In this document: one piece after another, positions 6,651 to 14,017 of the stretch
Numbering within the stretch: the stretch's first letter is position 1
Layout: the number at the start of each line of letters is the position of its first letter
From: an uncultured Clostridia bacterium
GTDB taxonomy: Bacteria > Bacillota > Clostridia > Christensenellales > Borkfalkiaceae
DNA: 14,043 nt
Reading direction: 5' to 3'
Assembly: GCA_934247855.1 (NCBI GenBank)
Contig: CAKQKA010000043.1
Coordinates: forward strand, 1-14,043
The notes under the pieces: generated by a model
What the model was told of the DNA's origin: nothing
The model's database searches: none
The model's input: only the letters and a program-made list of their open reading frames with translations
Program-made: the position numbers and the translations under genes

Positions 6651-8885
6651 ATGAAAAGATTATTATCGGTTGTGTTATCTTTGCTTTTGTGTTTTACGAG
6701 CGCGATATATTTCGTAGGATGCACAAAGAAAAACGACGATTCTTCTTCGTCGACGGGCGGCGAAGTAGTAAAACCCGACGATGACGATCGGTTGTCCGAA
6801 CAGATCGACGAGTTTGTTCCTGCCTCTCAAAAAATTGAGCAGAATGCAAAATCGCTTACGATGTCGGATATTAAAAACGCAAACGGCAACGTTATGCCTT
6901 TGCTGTTTAAAGGCGTAACGTTCGGAAATCTTGTAAAAACCGCAATTGAAGAAAACTCTTCCGAGGGTTCGTTCAAATTCATTCTCAACCGTTATAAAGA
7001 CGGCAAATGGAGATGCGGAACTAAAGCTACGGAGATCGATTCCGATTTAAACGTAATTTTTGAATACGAGTTGTTTTCGGGGACGCTCGATATGTCCGAA
7101 CGTCGTCTTGAAATCGTCGGAGACAAGAAGATTATCGACTTGTTTATGGAGTCGCTTTTAAACACTCAGTTCAGCATTGAAAAAACGCTTGAAAAGATGG
7201 AAGGTCAGTCCGGCGACGGTTCGTTCGATATGGATATGGGTATAGCGATGGGTATCATATCCGCGTTTCCCGCGCTGACGGAAAATAAAGCCGTCTACGA
7301 ACTTGTAAAACCGCTTTTGCTTTTATCCGTCCGTGATTTTTACGATATAACCGTCGATAACGGCAAAACATATTTTAAGAATACATACACCGCGATGGAC
7401 GTAGACGTATACATCTCGCTTGCGTTCTATCTTATAAATAAAGCCGAACCGGAAGCAGATACCGCAAACATAGAAAAACTGCTTTGCGATCTGGTTGGCG
7501 GAACGGTAAAAAATCCTCAATTGAATACCGAACTTCCCGTTCAGCAACTGCTCGACGACCTCGCTGCTGTTTGCAATGCCGAAAACAATGCGGGAACGGC
7601 TGCGTTGTTCGCAGTGCTCAAATCTTCACTCGGCGGCACGCTCGGTAATCCCGAATATCCCGTATTTACAGGTACCGTTAAAGAGCTTACCGCAACTGCG
7701 GAAAAACTGCTTGCGCTTCTGGGCGTAAATAAAGATGTTTCGGACGTAATCGTAAAAGTGCTCGGCGAGGTGCTTATCGACGGAGAGCAGGGTATAGAGA
7801 TCAACTCGGCTTGCAAGATAAGCGATATAATCGATAAAGTTGTAACAGACGAAGAACTCGCGGCAAAACTTAAAGAAATATTCGGCGATATGACCGTGGG
7901 CGATCTGCTTGCCGCGGGAAGCGAACTTATAAATAAAGTTGACGCGGCTATCACCGCAATCGGCAACGCTTACGCAAACGTAAAAGAGACTTTGACCGAA
8001 ATCTGGCAAATCGCCAAGAAATATATCGATACCGAAACCGATCCCGTTTCGCTTAACAAAAACGTAAAAGTTACCGAGCTTTGTTCGGATATCCGCAGAG
8101 TTGTCGAGCTATGCGCCGGCACGGCTTTCAATGAAACGGCAAAGGCCGTTTTCGACGAACTCGAAAAGCAGGTCGGGTTACTGTATGCCGATACAACGCT
8201 TAAAACTTTAGTTGAAACAACCAAAGCTTTCGACGTAAATATCGTCGTTACCGCTATCGGCAATGTCGCTAAAGCAGGAAAGGTTGTAAACGAAGAGGTT
8301 ATCGATCATGTCGTCGGGCTCGTGAATGACGTATTAGTCGGCACGATCGGCAACTGCAAGGTAAACGGCGATACCGAAATATCGACCGTTATAGCCGATA
8401 TTAAGTCGATTGTAAACGACTTTTTATCCGAAGGTGCGGTAAAAACTACCGTGTTCGAGGTTCTCGATCAGATCGATGCGTTGTACGGCGATTCCGCTTT
8501 GGGAACTGTCGTAGCCGACACAAAGTCGTTGAATATCGATGCGATTATAAACGCTATCGGTTCTATCGGTGCTCTACCCGAAGAGGTCAAACCCGTTCTT
8601 GCTATGCTGGGCATGATCTTCGACGGCACCGTGGTAAACCCGAAGGTAGATGAAAACGTACGCAACAGTACCGTAGGCGAGATTTTGGAGAATTTCGGCT
8701 TCGTCGGCGTTGCCGATGATCCCGTACTCGGCAAATTTTGCGACTTTACGGTCGGCGAGTTGCTCGATTACTTGAACGGCGGAGAAAACGCCGAAATGGA
8801 TAAGGCTGTCGGCAATATCGCCCTTGAAGATATTATCAATGCGCTTGGCGGAGGCAAAACGGTTCCCGAACCGCTCGCTGCGTAA
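6651..8885 (+). CDS. Large repetitive surface lipoprotein, function unknown
   Basis: Protein of 744 residues with a lipoprotein signal peptide: basic MKR, hydrophobic core (4-19), lipobox FVGC with lipidated C24, then an acidic and Ser-rich linker (25-50) typical of surface lipoproteins. I recognise no enzyme motif. The C-terminal two thirds are alanine- and valine-rich, predicted helical, and repetitive. Segments 500-546 and 601-646 align throughout (VF.xL...LY.D..L.T.V..TK....I..AIG). Blocks at 277-308, 366-397, 554-588 and 649-683 share a G-[TE]-[VIL]-x-N/D-like turn followed by a helix, and TVGDLL/TVGEIL/TVGELL recurs at 415, 674 and 700. AGGAG (6638-6642) lies 8 bases before the ATG. It is a single-gene unit and ends at a bidirectional terminator. 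A binding or structural role outside the cell is inference. Confidence 0.85.
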   Translation: MKRLLSVVLSLLLCFTSAIYFVGCTKKNDDSSSSTGGEVVKPDDDDRLSEQIDEFVPASQKIEQNAKSLTMSDIKNANGNVMPLLFKGVTFGNLVKTAIEENSSEGSFKFILNRYKDGKWRCGTKATEIDSDLNVIFEYELFSGTLDMSERRLEIVGDKKIIDLFMESLLNTQFSIEKTLEKMEGQSGDGSFDMDMGIAMGIISAFPALTENKAVYELVKPLLLLSVRDFYDITVDNGKTYFKNTYTAMDVDVYISLAFYLINKAEPEADTANIEKLLCDLVGGTVKNPQLNTELPVQQLLDDLAAVCNAENNAGTAALFAVLKSSLGGTLGNPEYPVFTGTVKELTATAEKLLALLGVNKDVSDVIVKVLGEVLIDGEQGIEINSACKISDIIDKVVTDEELAAKLKEIFGDMTVGDLLAAGSELINKVDAAITAIGNAYANVKETLTEIWQIAKKYIDTETDPVSLNKNVKVTELCSDIRRVVELCAGTAFNETAKAVFDELEKQVGLLYADTTLKTLVETTKAFDVNIVVTAIGNVAKAGKVVNEEVIDHVVGLVNDVLVGTIGNCKVNGDTEISTVIADIKSIVNDFLSEGAVKTTVFEVLDQIDALYGDSALGTVVADTKSLNIDAIINAIGSIGALPEEVKPVLAMLGMIFDGTVVNPKVDENVRNSTVGEILENFGFVGVADDPVLGKFCDFTVGELLDYLNGGENAEMDKAVGNIALEDIINALGGGKTVPEPLAA
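8148..8588 (+). repeat. Coding repeats in the lipoprotein gene
   Basis: Residues 500-546 (8148-8288) and 601-646 (8451-8588) are homologous repeats about 101 residues apart, separated by a shorter block (554-588) that itself resembles 277-308 and 649-683. Conservation is at protein rather than DNA level, so this duplication is older than the one in the CvpA-type gene. Confidence 0.65.
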
Positions 8886-8940
8886 AACCTGCAAACGAAG
8901 GGCGAACGGCATTTACCGCTCGCCCTTAAAAATTATCAAA

Positions 8941-8983
8941 CAAAAACGGCTGTCGCTTTGATATCGCGATAACCGTTTTTTTG
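8941..8983. terminator. Bidirectional terminator between the lipoprotein and galK
   Basis: CAAAAACGG (8941-8949) pairs with CCGTTTTTTTG (8973-8983), and inside it TGTCGC (8951-8956) pairs with GCGATA (8966-8971). The T-run serves the lipoprotein gene and the A-run serves galK on the other strand. A second, GC-rich hairpin just upstream (8898-8927) lacks a U-run. Confidence 0.8.
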
Positions 8984-8998
8984 CGTTAAATAATGGAG

Positions 8999-10207
8999 TT
9001 ACAGCTTAATTCCGCAAGTGCCGGTGGGGCGGACAAGGGCGGTGAATACGTTTTCTTCGCCGAAAACTTTCTTCATGGCTTGAACATACATTTCGGCTTC
9101 GTTATTGTTTACAATGCCTAAAACCGAGCCTGCGAAGCCGCCGCCGTGAACTCTGAACGCGCCGTCTTTCACAATGCGCTTACTGTATTCAACTGCGAGA
9201 ACTACCGGCTGATCGACCGAGCCCGGAACGTAGCAGTTCTGCAAAATCGCAAGGCTGCTTTCGCCCGATGCCGAAACTGCTTTTAAGAAACCTTGAATGT
9301 CGTTATTCAAAAGTGCGGCTTCGGCTTCGTCAACGCGTTGATTTTCACTATAGTAGTGCATGGCGCGAAGTATTGCTCTTGAAGAAAGAGATTTTTTAAG
9401 TTGCGGTATCGCAGCCAAAAATTCGTTATAATCCACTTCACGTAAAACTTTTTTGCCGAAATATGCGGCAACGCTTTCCATTTCAATGCGGATAGCGGCG
9501 TAATGTTCAGTGAGTTTTGCGTGGTCGCCGCCCGTGTTGGTGAGTACTATAGTGTAACCGTCGGGCGGGGCGAGCTTAGTGATTTCGGGCAAGGAGGTTT
9601 TAAAATCGAGCTTACTCAGCGAGCCGATCGCTATTCCGCTCTGATCCAGAAGTCCGCAGGGTTTTCCGAAATAAACGTTTTCGGCGTATTGCGATATAAC
9701 AGCCTTATCTACCGCCGTCAGTTTGCCGTCGAGATACAACATATTGAAAATTTCGGAGATCATAACCTCGTACGCAGCGGAAGACGAAACGCCCGCGCCC
9801 TTGAAAATATTCGAGGTCGCGCAAGCGGTGAATCCGCCCACGGTGTAGCCGAGGCTTTTAATTTTAGCGCAAACGCCTTTAACGAGTGCGAGCGACGTGC
9901 CGAATTGTTTTTCGTTGATTTCTGTATCGTTAACGTTGGTAACGATAGGGCTGAACCCGTCGGAATGTATGGTTATTTTACCGCTTGCGTCGGGTGAAAC
10001 GAAGCATAAAATATCGCAGTTTATTGCGGCAACCATAACCTTGCCGTGATTATGGTCGGTGTGGTTACCGAGAATTTCCGCGCGCCCGGGCGAGGAAATA
10101 ACGTATTCCGGTTTTTTGCCGTTCAGTTCGATAAATCGACTGTACAGTTCCTCCGCTCTTTTGCGGTGAAAATCGTCTACTATCGGATAAAATGCGGAAA
10201 GATCCAT
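8999..10207 (-). CDS. galK: Galactokinase (GHMP kinase family, clostridial type)
   Basis: Phosphorylates alpha-D-galactose at C1 with ATP, the first Leloir-pathway kinase step. Length 402 residues, normal for the family. Seen: the galactokinase signature region GRAEILGNHTDHNHG (41-55), the GHMP ATP loop GAGVSSSAA (137-145), catalytic D188 in CGLLDQ, and the C-terminal GHMP motif VHGGGFAGSVLG (353-364). At the position where E. coli and human enzymes have Glu in GEH.D, this protein has N48 (GNHTD), a form I recall from clostridial galactokinases. The start at 10207 is set by AGGAG 7 bases upstream; an in-frame TTG at 10228 has no such site. There is no galT, galE or transporter nearby, so the rest of the pathway must lie elsewhere. 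A different sugar substrate is possible. Confidence 0.92.
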   Translation of the reverse strand: MDLSAFYPIVDDFHRKRAEELYSRFIELNGKKPEYVISSPGRAEILGNHTDHNHGKVMVAAINCDILCFVSPDASGKITIHSDGFSPIVTNVNDTEINEKQFGTSLALVKGVCAKIKSLGYTVGGFTACATSNIFKGAGVSSSAAYEVMISEIFNMLYLDGKLTAVDKAVISQYAENVYFGKPCGLLDQSGIAIGSLSKLDFKTSLPEITKLAPPDGYTIVLTNTGGDHAKLTEHYAAIRIEMESVAAYFGKKVLREVDYNEFLAAIPQLKKSLSSRAILRAMHYYSENQRVDEAEAALLNNDIQGFLKAVSASGESSLAILQNCYVPGSVDQPVVLAVEYSKRIVKDGAFRVHGGGFAGSVLGIVNNNEAEMYVQAMKKVFGEENVFTALVRPTGTCGIKL

Positions 10208-10306
10208 AATTGTGCTCCTTTTAAACAAAAAATGCTGTGCGTGTAGATTATTTATGGCAATTTTTAATTATTTTGCCGATATTTGCATGCCTTTTCGTAT
10301 TTTTTA

Positions 10307-10315
10307 TGTTACAAT
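10307..10315 (+). promoter_or_regulatory. Extended -10 promoter for the metalloprotease, probably giving a leaderless mRNA
   Basis: TG (10307-10308), one base, then TACAAT (10310-10315) form an extended -10 element that needs little or no -35. The ATG of the protease is at 10322, only 6 bp after the -10 box, which is where transcription would begin. No Shine-Dalgarno sequence precedes the ATG. Confidence 0.5.
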
Positions 10316-10321
10316 ACATTT

Positions 10322-12562
10322 ATGAAAAAGTCAATTCTATTTACACTTGCGGTGTTATTTTTTATTTTAATTTCACCGATAAATATAATATCGCGCGGGG
10401 CGGCAAGTCCGATGCCTGCGGTTTCTGCAGCCGAGGGGGCGGCAGCTGCAAGTTTACCGACCGCCGGTGCAGCCCGAACGGCGAAGGCGAACGGGTATAA
10501 ATCGCAGGGGTATGTCTTTAATACGGTCATATACCTTTCTTTTGCGGAAAGCGAAAAAAAGATATCCGACGACGGTGCCGCATCTGCCGAAAATGCTCCG
10601 TCTATCGAAAAAGCGCCATCTGCCGAAAATACGTGTTTCGGAAAGTTTGACAAAGATTTTTTTGCAAAGATGGAAAGAATGTATAACAGTCCGTCGTCGC
10701 TCAGCGTTAAAAACTATTATTTAAAGCAAAGCAACGGCAAACTCACCGTAGAAACCACTTTTTTCGGCGAGAACGAGCCTATAAAACTCGATCACACCGT
10801 AGAGTATTACAAGCCGAAATACGTCTGGAAAGACGGCGAGTACGAGCTTACGGGCGCGACCGATGGTTACGATAACCGCCGTTACAACGAAAACGGCGAA
10901 TGTGTAAGTCCTATGACGGAGAACGCAAAGGAAAGCATAGACGGATACTTGCGCGAACAGATGCTTATACGCGAAGTAATCGCAAAATGCGATATCGGCA
11001 ATTATTGGGGCGATTACGACGGCGACGGAAAGCTTGACAGCGTGGTGTTCGTTACAGACGCGGGCAAGAACGGAAATTCCGATAGTTCGTGGGGCGAAAT
11101 ATTGTGGTCACACATGGGCGTTGCTCATAATTTTTCGCAAAGTTTGCTTAAAAACTATTACTATACGGAAGAAGATCTCGTTATTGCGAATTCTCTTGCG
11201 CAGCCGCAGTTCGGTTATTCGGAAATATCGAAATACAACTTTCTCTCCGCGGGCGAAATCTGCAAGAATAAAGTGAACAATTTTACGTCGGTCCTGAAAG
11301 GTACGGACGACGAAGAATTGTATGACGTCGGTCTTCTTTGCCATGAAATGGCGCATAACCTGGGGCTTTACGATTATTATTCGTACGAAGATCCCAAATA
11401 TGAATCCGTAGGAGAGTTCGACGTTCTCGGTAACTATACGCCCGTTCCGCAAAACATGCTGGCGTATGTGCGTTATAAAATGGGCTGGCTTAGCTACGAC
11501 AATATTTTATACGTCAATTCAAGCGGACAATTCAGTCTGCCGTTTTCGTGGAAGGACGGCTACGTTTGCGCAAAAATCGTTTTGTCTAACTATCTGAGTA
11601 CGGGCGAGTATTTTATTTTGGAAGCGCGTTCCAAAGATTACGCCACGAAAGACGATCCGTACGACAGTTGTTTGTCGGGCAGCGGATTGATTATCTATCG
11701 TGTTGCGGAAAAAAACGCATATATCAATCCAAAAGGTACGATAGGCAACACCGAATACGGCAACATGTACGGCGCGGACGAGGTTTACGTTTATCGCATA
11801 CCCGCGCGCGACGGATCTGTGAATAAGCTGTGGCAAAAAAATATTTTTCTTAGTTACACTACGGCACTGCTCGGCACGGCTCCTTCGTCGACGGGCGTTA
11901 CGCGTTTCGGCGCAAGTCAGTATATCGACGGAAACACGATGATAGATTATTCCGACGGTACTAACAGCCTTATCGTGGTAAAAGATATTGCCGAAAACGA
12001 CGAAAAATCGTTAGTAAAGGGCATGTCGTTCACCGTGTCTTTGCCGGACGACCTCAAAGCCCCGGCTATCACGATGAGTATTTCGCAGTGCATGATGAAG
12101 GACTTTTACGACGGCAGCAAGCGTTTGCTTTGGTCGAGTAACATAAACGACGGAAAGGCGTATGTTATCGCGCTGCGCAGCACCGATCGACTGAAACACC
12201 TTGCCGAAACCAATAAGGCGAACATCACCATAGAAGATATCAAAAAAGGCAGTTATTCGTATTATAAAACGCTGTATGTCGCAAGCCTGCCTATCGCCGA
12301 AAAACAACTGACTTTGCCCGAATTTAAAGACAGCGCGATGATTTTCATTGCACTCGAATCGTCATCCGGGTTAAGAAGTATACGATACGTCGGTGAAATA
12401 GAGGCACCTAACCAATCGTTTACGCAAACTATAGCGCGCGTTTTTGATCCGATGTATACTTTTGCGGTCATTGCGGTATTACTTATCGGTATTCTCGTCG
12501 CGGTCCTGATTTTTACGGGTAAACATACGCTTAAAAGCAGCGACGGGCGCAGACGACGTTAA
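10322..12562 (+). CDS. M6-type (immune inhibitor A-like) zinc metalloprotease, membrane-anchored
   Basis: Secreted zinc endopeptidase of 746 residues. N-terminal signal peptide (basic KK, hydrophobic core 4-23, possible cleavage near VSA-AEG at about 36), then a low-complexity Ala/Ser/Glu linker (about 80-102, with SAEN/SIEK/SAEN units). The M6-like N-terminal segment SVKNYYLKQSNGKLTVE is followed by a calcium-loop-like DYDGDGKLD (231-239). The active site is HEMAHNLGLYD (341-351): zinc ligands H341 and H345, catalytic E342, and a third-ligand candidate D351. The family WDLM-type block reads FDVLG (366-370), with L369 at the usual Met. A C-terminal TM (about 713-735) and an RRRR tail anchor it to the membrane. 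It is divergent from galK. The ATG at 10322 starts a clean signal peptide but has no ribosome site. It could be nutritional, or process the neighbouring surface proteins; the latter is speculation. Confidence 0.88.
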   Translation: MKKSILFTLAVLFFILISPINIISRGAASPMPAVSAAEGAAAASLPTAGAARTAKANGYKSQGYVFNTVIYLSFAESEKKISDDGAASAENAPSIEKAPSAENTCFGKFDKDFFAKMERMYNSPSSLSVKNYYLKQSNGKLTVETTFFGENEPIKLDHTVEYYKPKYVWKDGEYELTGATDGYDNRRYNENGECVSPMTENAKESIDGYLREQMLIREVIAKCDIGNYWGDYDGDGKLDSVVFVTDAGKNGNSDSSWGEILWSHMGVAHNFSQSLLKNYYYTEEDLVIANSLAQPQFGYSEISKYNFLSAGEICKNKVNNFTSVLKGTDDEELYDVGLLCHEMAHNLGLYDYYSYEDPKYESVGEFDVLGNYTPVPQNMLAYVRYKMGWLSYDNILYVNSSGQFSLPFSWKDGYVCAKIVLSNYLSTGEYFILEARSKDYATKDDPYDSCLSGSGLIIYRVAEKNAYINPKGTIGNTEYGNMYGADEVYVYRIPARDGSVNKLWQKNIFLSYTTALLGTAPSSTGVTRFGASQYIDGNTMIDYSDGTNSLIVVKDIAENDEKSLVKGMSFTVSLPDDLKAPAITMSISQCMMKDFYDGSKRLLWSSNINDGKAYVIALRSTDRLKHLAETNKANITIEDIKKGSYSYYKTLYVASLPIAEKQLTLPEFKDSAMIFIALESSSGLRSIRYVGEIEAPNQSFTQTIARVFDPMYTFAVIAVLLIGILVAVLIFTGKHTLKSSDGRRRR

Positions 12563-12620
12563 AACAGGGCTTCTGCAAGCAAGTTTTCAAGGTTGTATAT
12601 CAAAAATTTAAAATAAAAAC

Positions 12621-12649
12621 TTGTTTTTTGCGGCATATAGTGATATAAT
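12621..12649 (+). promoter_or_regulatory. Promoter for the DUF4190-DUF2752 pair
   Basis: TTGTTT (12621-12626), a 17-bp spacer ending in TGA, and TATAAT (12644-12649), i.e. a consensus -10 with a TGn extension. The start point would be near 12656 and give a leader of about 24 nt containing AGGAG (12667-12671). Confidence 0.75.
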
Positions 12650-12679
12650 GCGGGCATAAACATTTACAGGAGATAAAAG

Positions 12680-13306
12680 ATGTCTGATTTTGAAATGAAA
12701 GACGGTTCGGGTGTACCCGAAGAAGAACGCAGAACAGAGCGCACCGACGGCGGTTTTGTTTCCGACAGCAGTTGCGGCGGTGAATACGAGCGCCACGAAG
12801 GGCATTCGCATTCGACCGACGGAGAAAAAGGCGGTTACTCGCGCGGGGAACGCGACGATTATTATACAAGCGGTTCGGGTGACGGTAGTTTTTATCGCAG
12901 AGATATAAGCGGTATGCAGGGCGGCACGTCTATGAACGAAGAAAAGAAAAACACAAGCGGACTTTCGGTCGCGTCGATGGTTTGCGGTATACTGAGTATA
13001 GTTTTTGCATGCTGCATACCGTACATTGGGATTATCCTTTCTATAGTCGGTCTTGTTCTGGGTATAATATCGCAGAAAAAGCAGAAAAACGGCTTTTCGC
13101 TTGCAGGTATAATCACGTCGGCATTCGGTCTGGCGTTCGGTATAATCGCCTTGATTATCGTGATTGCAAGTTTCGGCAATTTATGGGATTTTATAAACAG
13201 TATGATAGATAGTTCTTTTTTCGATGATCCGTACGATCCCTTTGATCCGAACAACGGTGCCGGAGTTAACGGTATTATAGCAATAATCAGTCGGTTAGGA
13301 TTATAA
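12680..13306 (+). CDS. DUF4190 domain membrane protein with long hydrophilic N-terminus
   Basis: Small membrane protein of 208 residues and unknown function. Residues 1-92 are hydrophilic and rich in Gly, Glu, Arg and Ser, with no signal peptide, and are predicted cytoplasmic and disordered. The DUF4190 region starts at SGLSVASMVCGILSIV (93-108) and has hydrophobic hairpins at about 96-131 and 139-165, linked by the basic QKKQKNG. A Asp/Pro-rich stretch (FDDPYDPFDPN, 181-191) and a short amphipathic C-terminus follow. AGGAG lies 8 bases before the ATG. An internal start at M85 would give just the DUF4190 core, but the ribosome site supports the long form. It is 45 bp upstream of a DUF2752 gene and likely co-transcribed with it. 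Confidence 0.85.
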   Translation: MSDFEMKDGSGVPEEERRTERTDGGFVSDSSCGGEYERHEGHSHSTDGEKGGYSRGERDDYYTSGSGDGSFYRRDISGMQGGTSMNEEKKNTSGLSVASMVCGILSIVFACCIPYIGIILSIVGLVLGIISQKKQKNGFSLAGIITSAFGLAFGIIALIIVIASFGNLWDFINSMIDSSFFDDPYDPFDPNNGAGVNGIIAIISRLGL

Positions 13307-13318
13307 CTTATTTTATAA

Positions 13319-13350
13319 AGCGAACAAATATTATAGCGAACAAATATTAT
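13319..13350 (+). repeat. Perfect 16-bp tandem duplication in front of the DUF2752 gene
   Basis: AGCGAACAAATATTAT occurs at 13319-13334 and again at 13335-13350 with no spacer, ending one base before the ATG at 13352. The second copy plus the start codon creates TATAAT (13348-13353). No Shine-Dalgarno sequence is present. Confidence 0.9.
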
Positions 13351-13351
13351 A

Positions 13352-13756
13352 ATGAACGGCAAAAAAGCAATATACATACTGCATGGCGCAATCGTCGTTT
13401 TTTGGTTTACGGCGGTTGCCTTTGCTGTATATGTGTATGTTAAAAACCCGATAGAAAACAATGTTTACGGTTTTTTGATTCACGACGAAAGTTTGTTTCA
13501 TTGCCCGTCGTGCGGGCTGACGCGCGCGGTATATTCGCTTATGCGGTTTGATATCGCTTCGGCGTTTTACTATCACGCATATTTTACCGTTACGTCGCCG
13601 ATATGGGCGTACACTCTTGTCTGCTTAACGGTAAACTTATGGAAAGGTAAGCGTGTTATACCGTATCCGTCATGGTATAAAATCGCACTTTGGATTCTTT
13701 TCGGATTATTCATGGCGTTTACCGTTTTCAGAAATTTTGTCGGTTTTATTTATTGA
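13352..13756 (+). CDS. DUF2752 family small membrane protein
   Basis: Protein of 134 residues and unknown function. It carries the DUF2752 hallmark HCPSCGLTRA (50-59), with the two cysteines C51 and C54 and the TR pair, followed by the usual short helix before an FYYHAYF segment. TM segments lie at about 8-29, 76-96 and 109-131. Length is normal for the family. The start at 13352 has no ribosome site, so expression may depend on coupling to the DUF4190 gene 45 bp upstream. The Cys-x-x-Cys could bind metal or form a disulphide; neither is shown. No strong terminator follows: AAAAAC/GTTTTT (13783-13798) is a weak AT-only hairpin overlapping the tRNA -35. Confidence 0.85.
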   Translation: MNGKKAIYILHGAIVVFWFTAVAFAVYVYVKNPIENNVYGFLIHDESLFHCPSCGLTRAVYSLMRFDIASAFYYHAYFTVTSPIWAYTLVCLTVNLWKGKRVIPYPSWYKIALWILFGLFMAFTVFRNFVGFIY

Positions 13757-13790
13757 TTTTATTAAAAATAGAAAAAGCGTATAAAAACGA

Positions 13791-13819
13791 TTGTTTTTTT
13801 TGAGAAAAAGATATATAAT
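13791..13819 (+). promoter_or_regulatory. Promoter for tRNA-Pro
   Basis: TTGTTT (13791-13796), a 17-bp spacer, and TATAAT (13814-13819). The start would be near 13826, about 37 nt before the mature tRNA. The -35 and spacer length match those of the DUF4190 promoter. Confidence 0.65.
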
Positions 13820-13862
13820 ATCAAGGCTGTTGCGGTGGAGTGCTTTCATCGGAGCGGTACTT

Positions 13863-13939
13863 CGAGGCGTAGCGCAGTTTGGTAGCGCGCTTGGTTCGGG
13901 ACCAAGAGGTCGTGGGTTCAAGTCCCGTCGCCTCGACCA
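13863..13939 (+). tRNA. tRNA-Pro, anticodon CGG
   Basis: Full cloverleaf of 77 nt: acceptor CGAGGCG (13863-13869) pairs with CGCCTCG (13929-13935), discriminator A, and encoded CCA (13937-13939). The anticodon stem CTTGG/CCAAG encloses the loop TTCGGGA, so the anticodon is CGG (13897-13899), reading the proline codon CCG. The T-arm GTGGG-TTCAAGT-CCCGT contains two G-U pairs. It is a single-gene unit with its own promoter and terminator. Confidence 0.97.
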
Positions 13940-13946
13940 AAAAAAA

Positions 13947-13973
13947 GGTTGCACTTTGGTGCGACCTTTTTTT
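13947..13973 (+). terminator. Terminator of tRNA-Pro
   Basis: GGTTGCAC (13947-13954), loop TTTG, GTGCGACC (13959-13966), then seven T. It has an 8-bp stem with one G-U pair and begins 8 nt after the CCA end. Confidence 0.9.
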
Positions 13974-13985
13974 GATATAAAGAAA

Positions 13986-14008
13986 AACCACGCGATAGTC
14001 GCGTGGTT
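13986..14008 (-). terminator. Minus-strand terminator of a gene entering from the right
   Basis: AACCACGCGA (13986-13995), loop TAG, TCGCGTGGTT (13999-14008): a perfect 10-bp stem with a 3-nt loop. On the minus strand it is followed by TTTTTC; on the plus strand there is no T-run, so it serves transcription from the right. It lies 9 bases past a minus-strand TAA (14018-14020). Confidence 0.7.
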
Positions 14009-14017
14009 CGGTGAAGG

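Noticed and set aside
8898..8927. GC-rich hairpin AAGGGCGA/TCGCCCTT after the lipoprotein gene as a terminator
   Set aside because: The stem is strong but no U-run follows on either strand; the hairpin at 8941-8983 is the better terminator. It might protect the 3' end of the message.
9503..9997. 164-codon plus-strand frame inside galK
   Set aside because: It is antisense to conserved galactokinase sequence and has no ribosome site.
12892..13461. 189-codon minus-strand frame opposite the DUF4190 and DUF2752 genes
   Set aside because: Hydrophobicity on this strand simply mirrors the TM codons of the real genes, and it spans two genes and their junction.
13863..13939. tRNA-Pro as an integration site
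   Set aside because: No duplicated tRNA 3' end or integrase is seen in the window, and the flanking sequence is an ordinary terminator.
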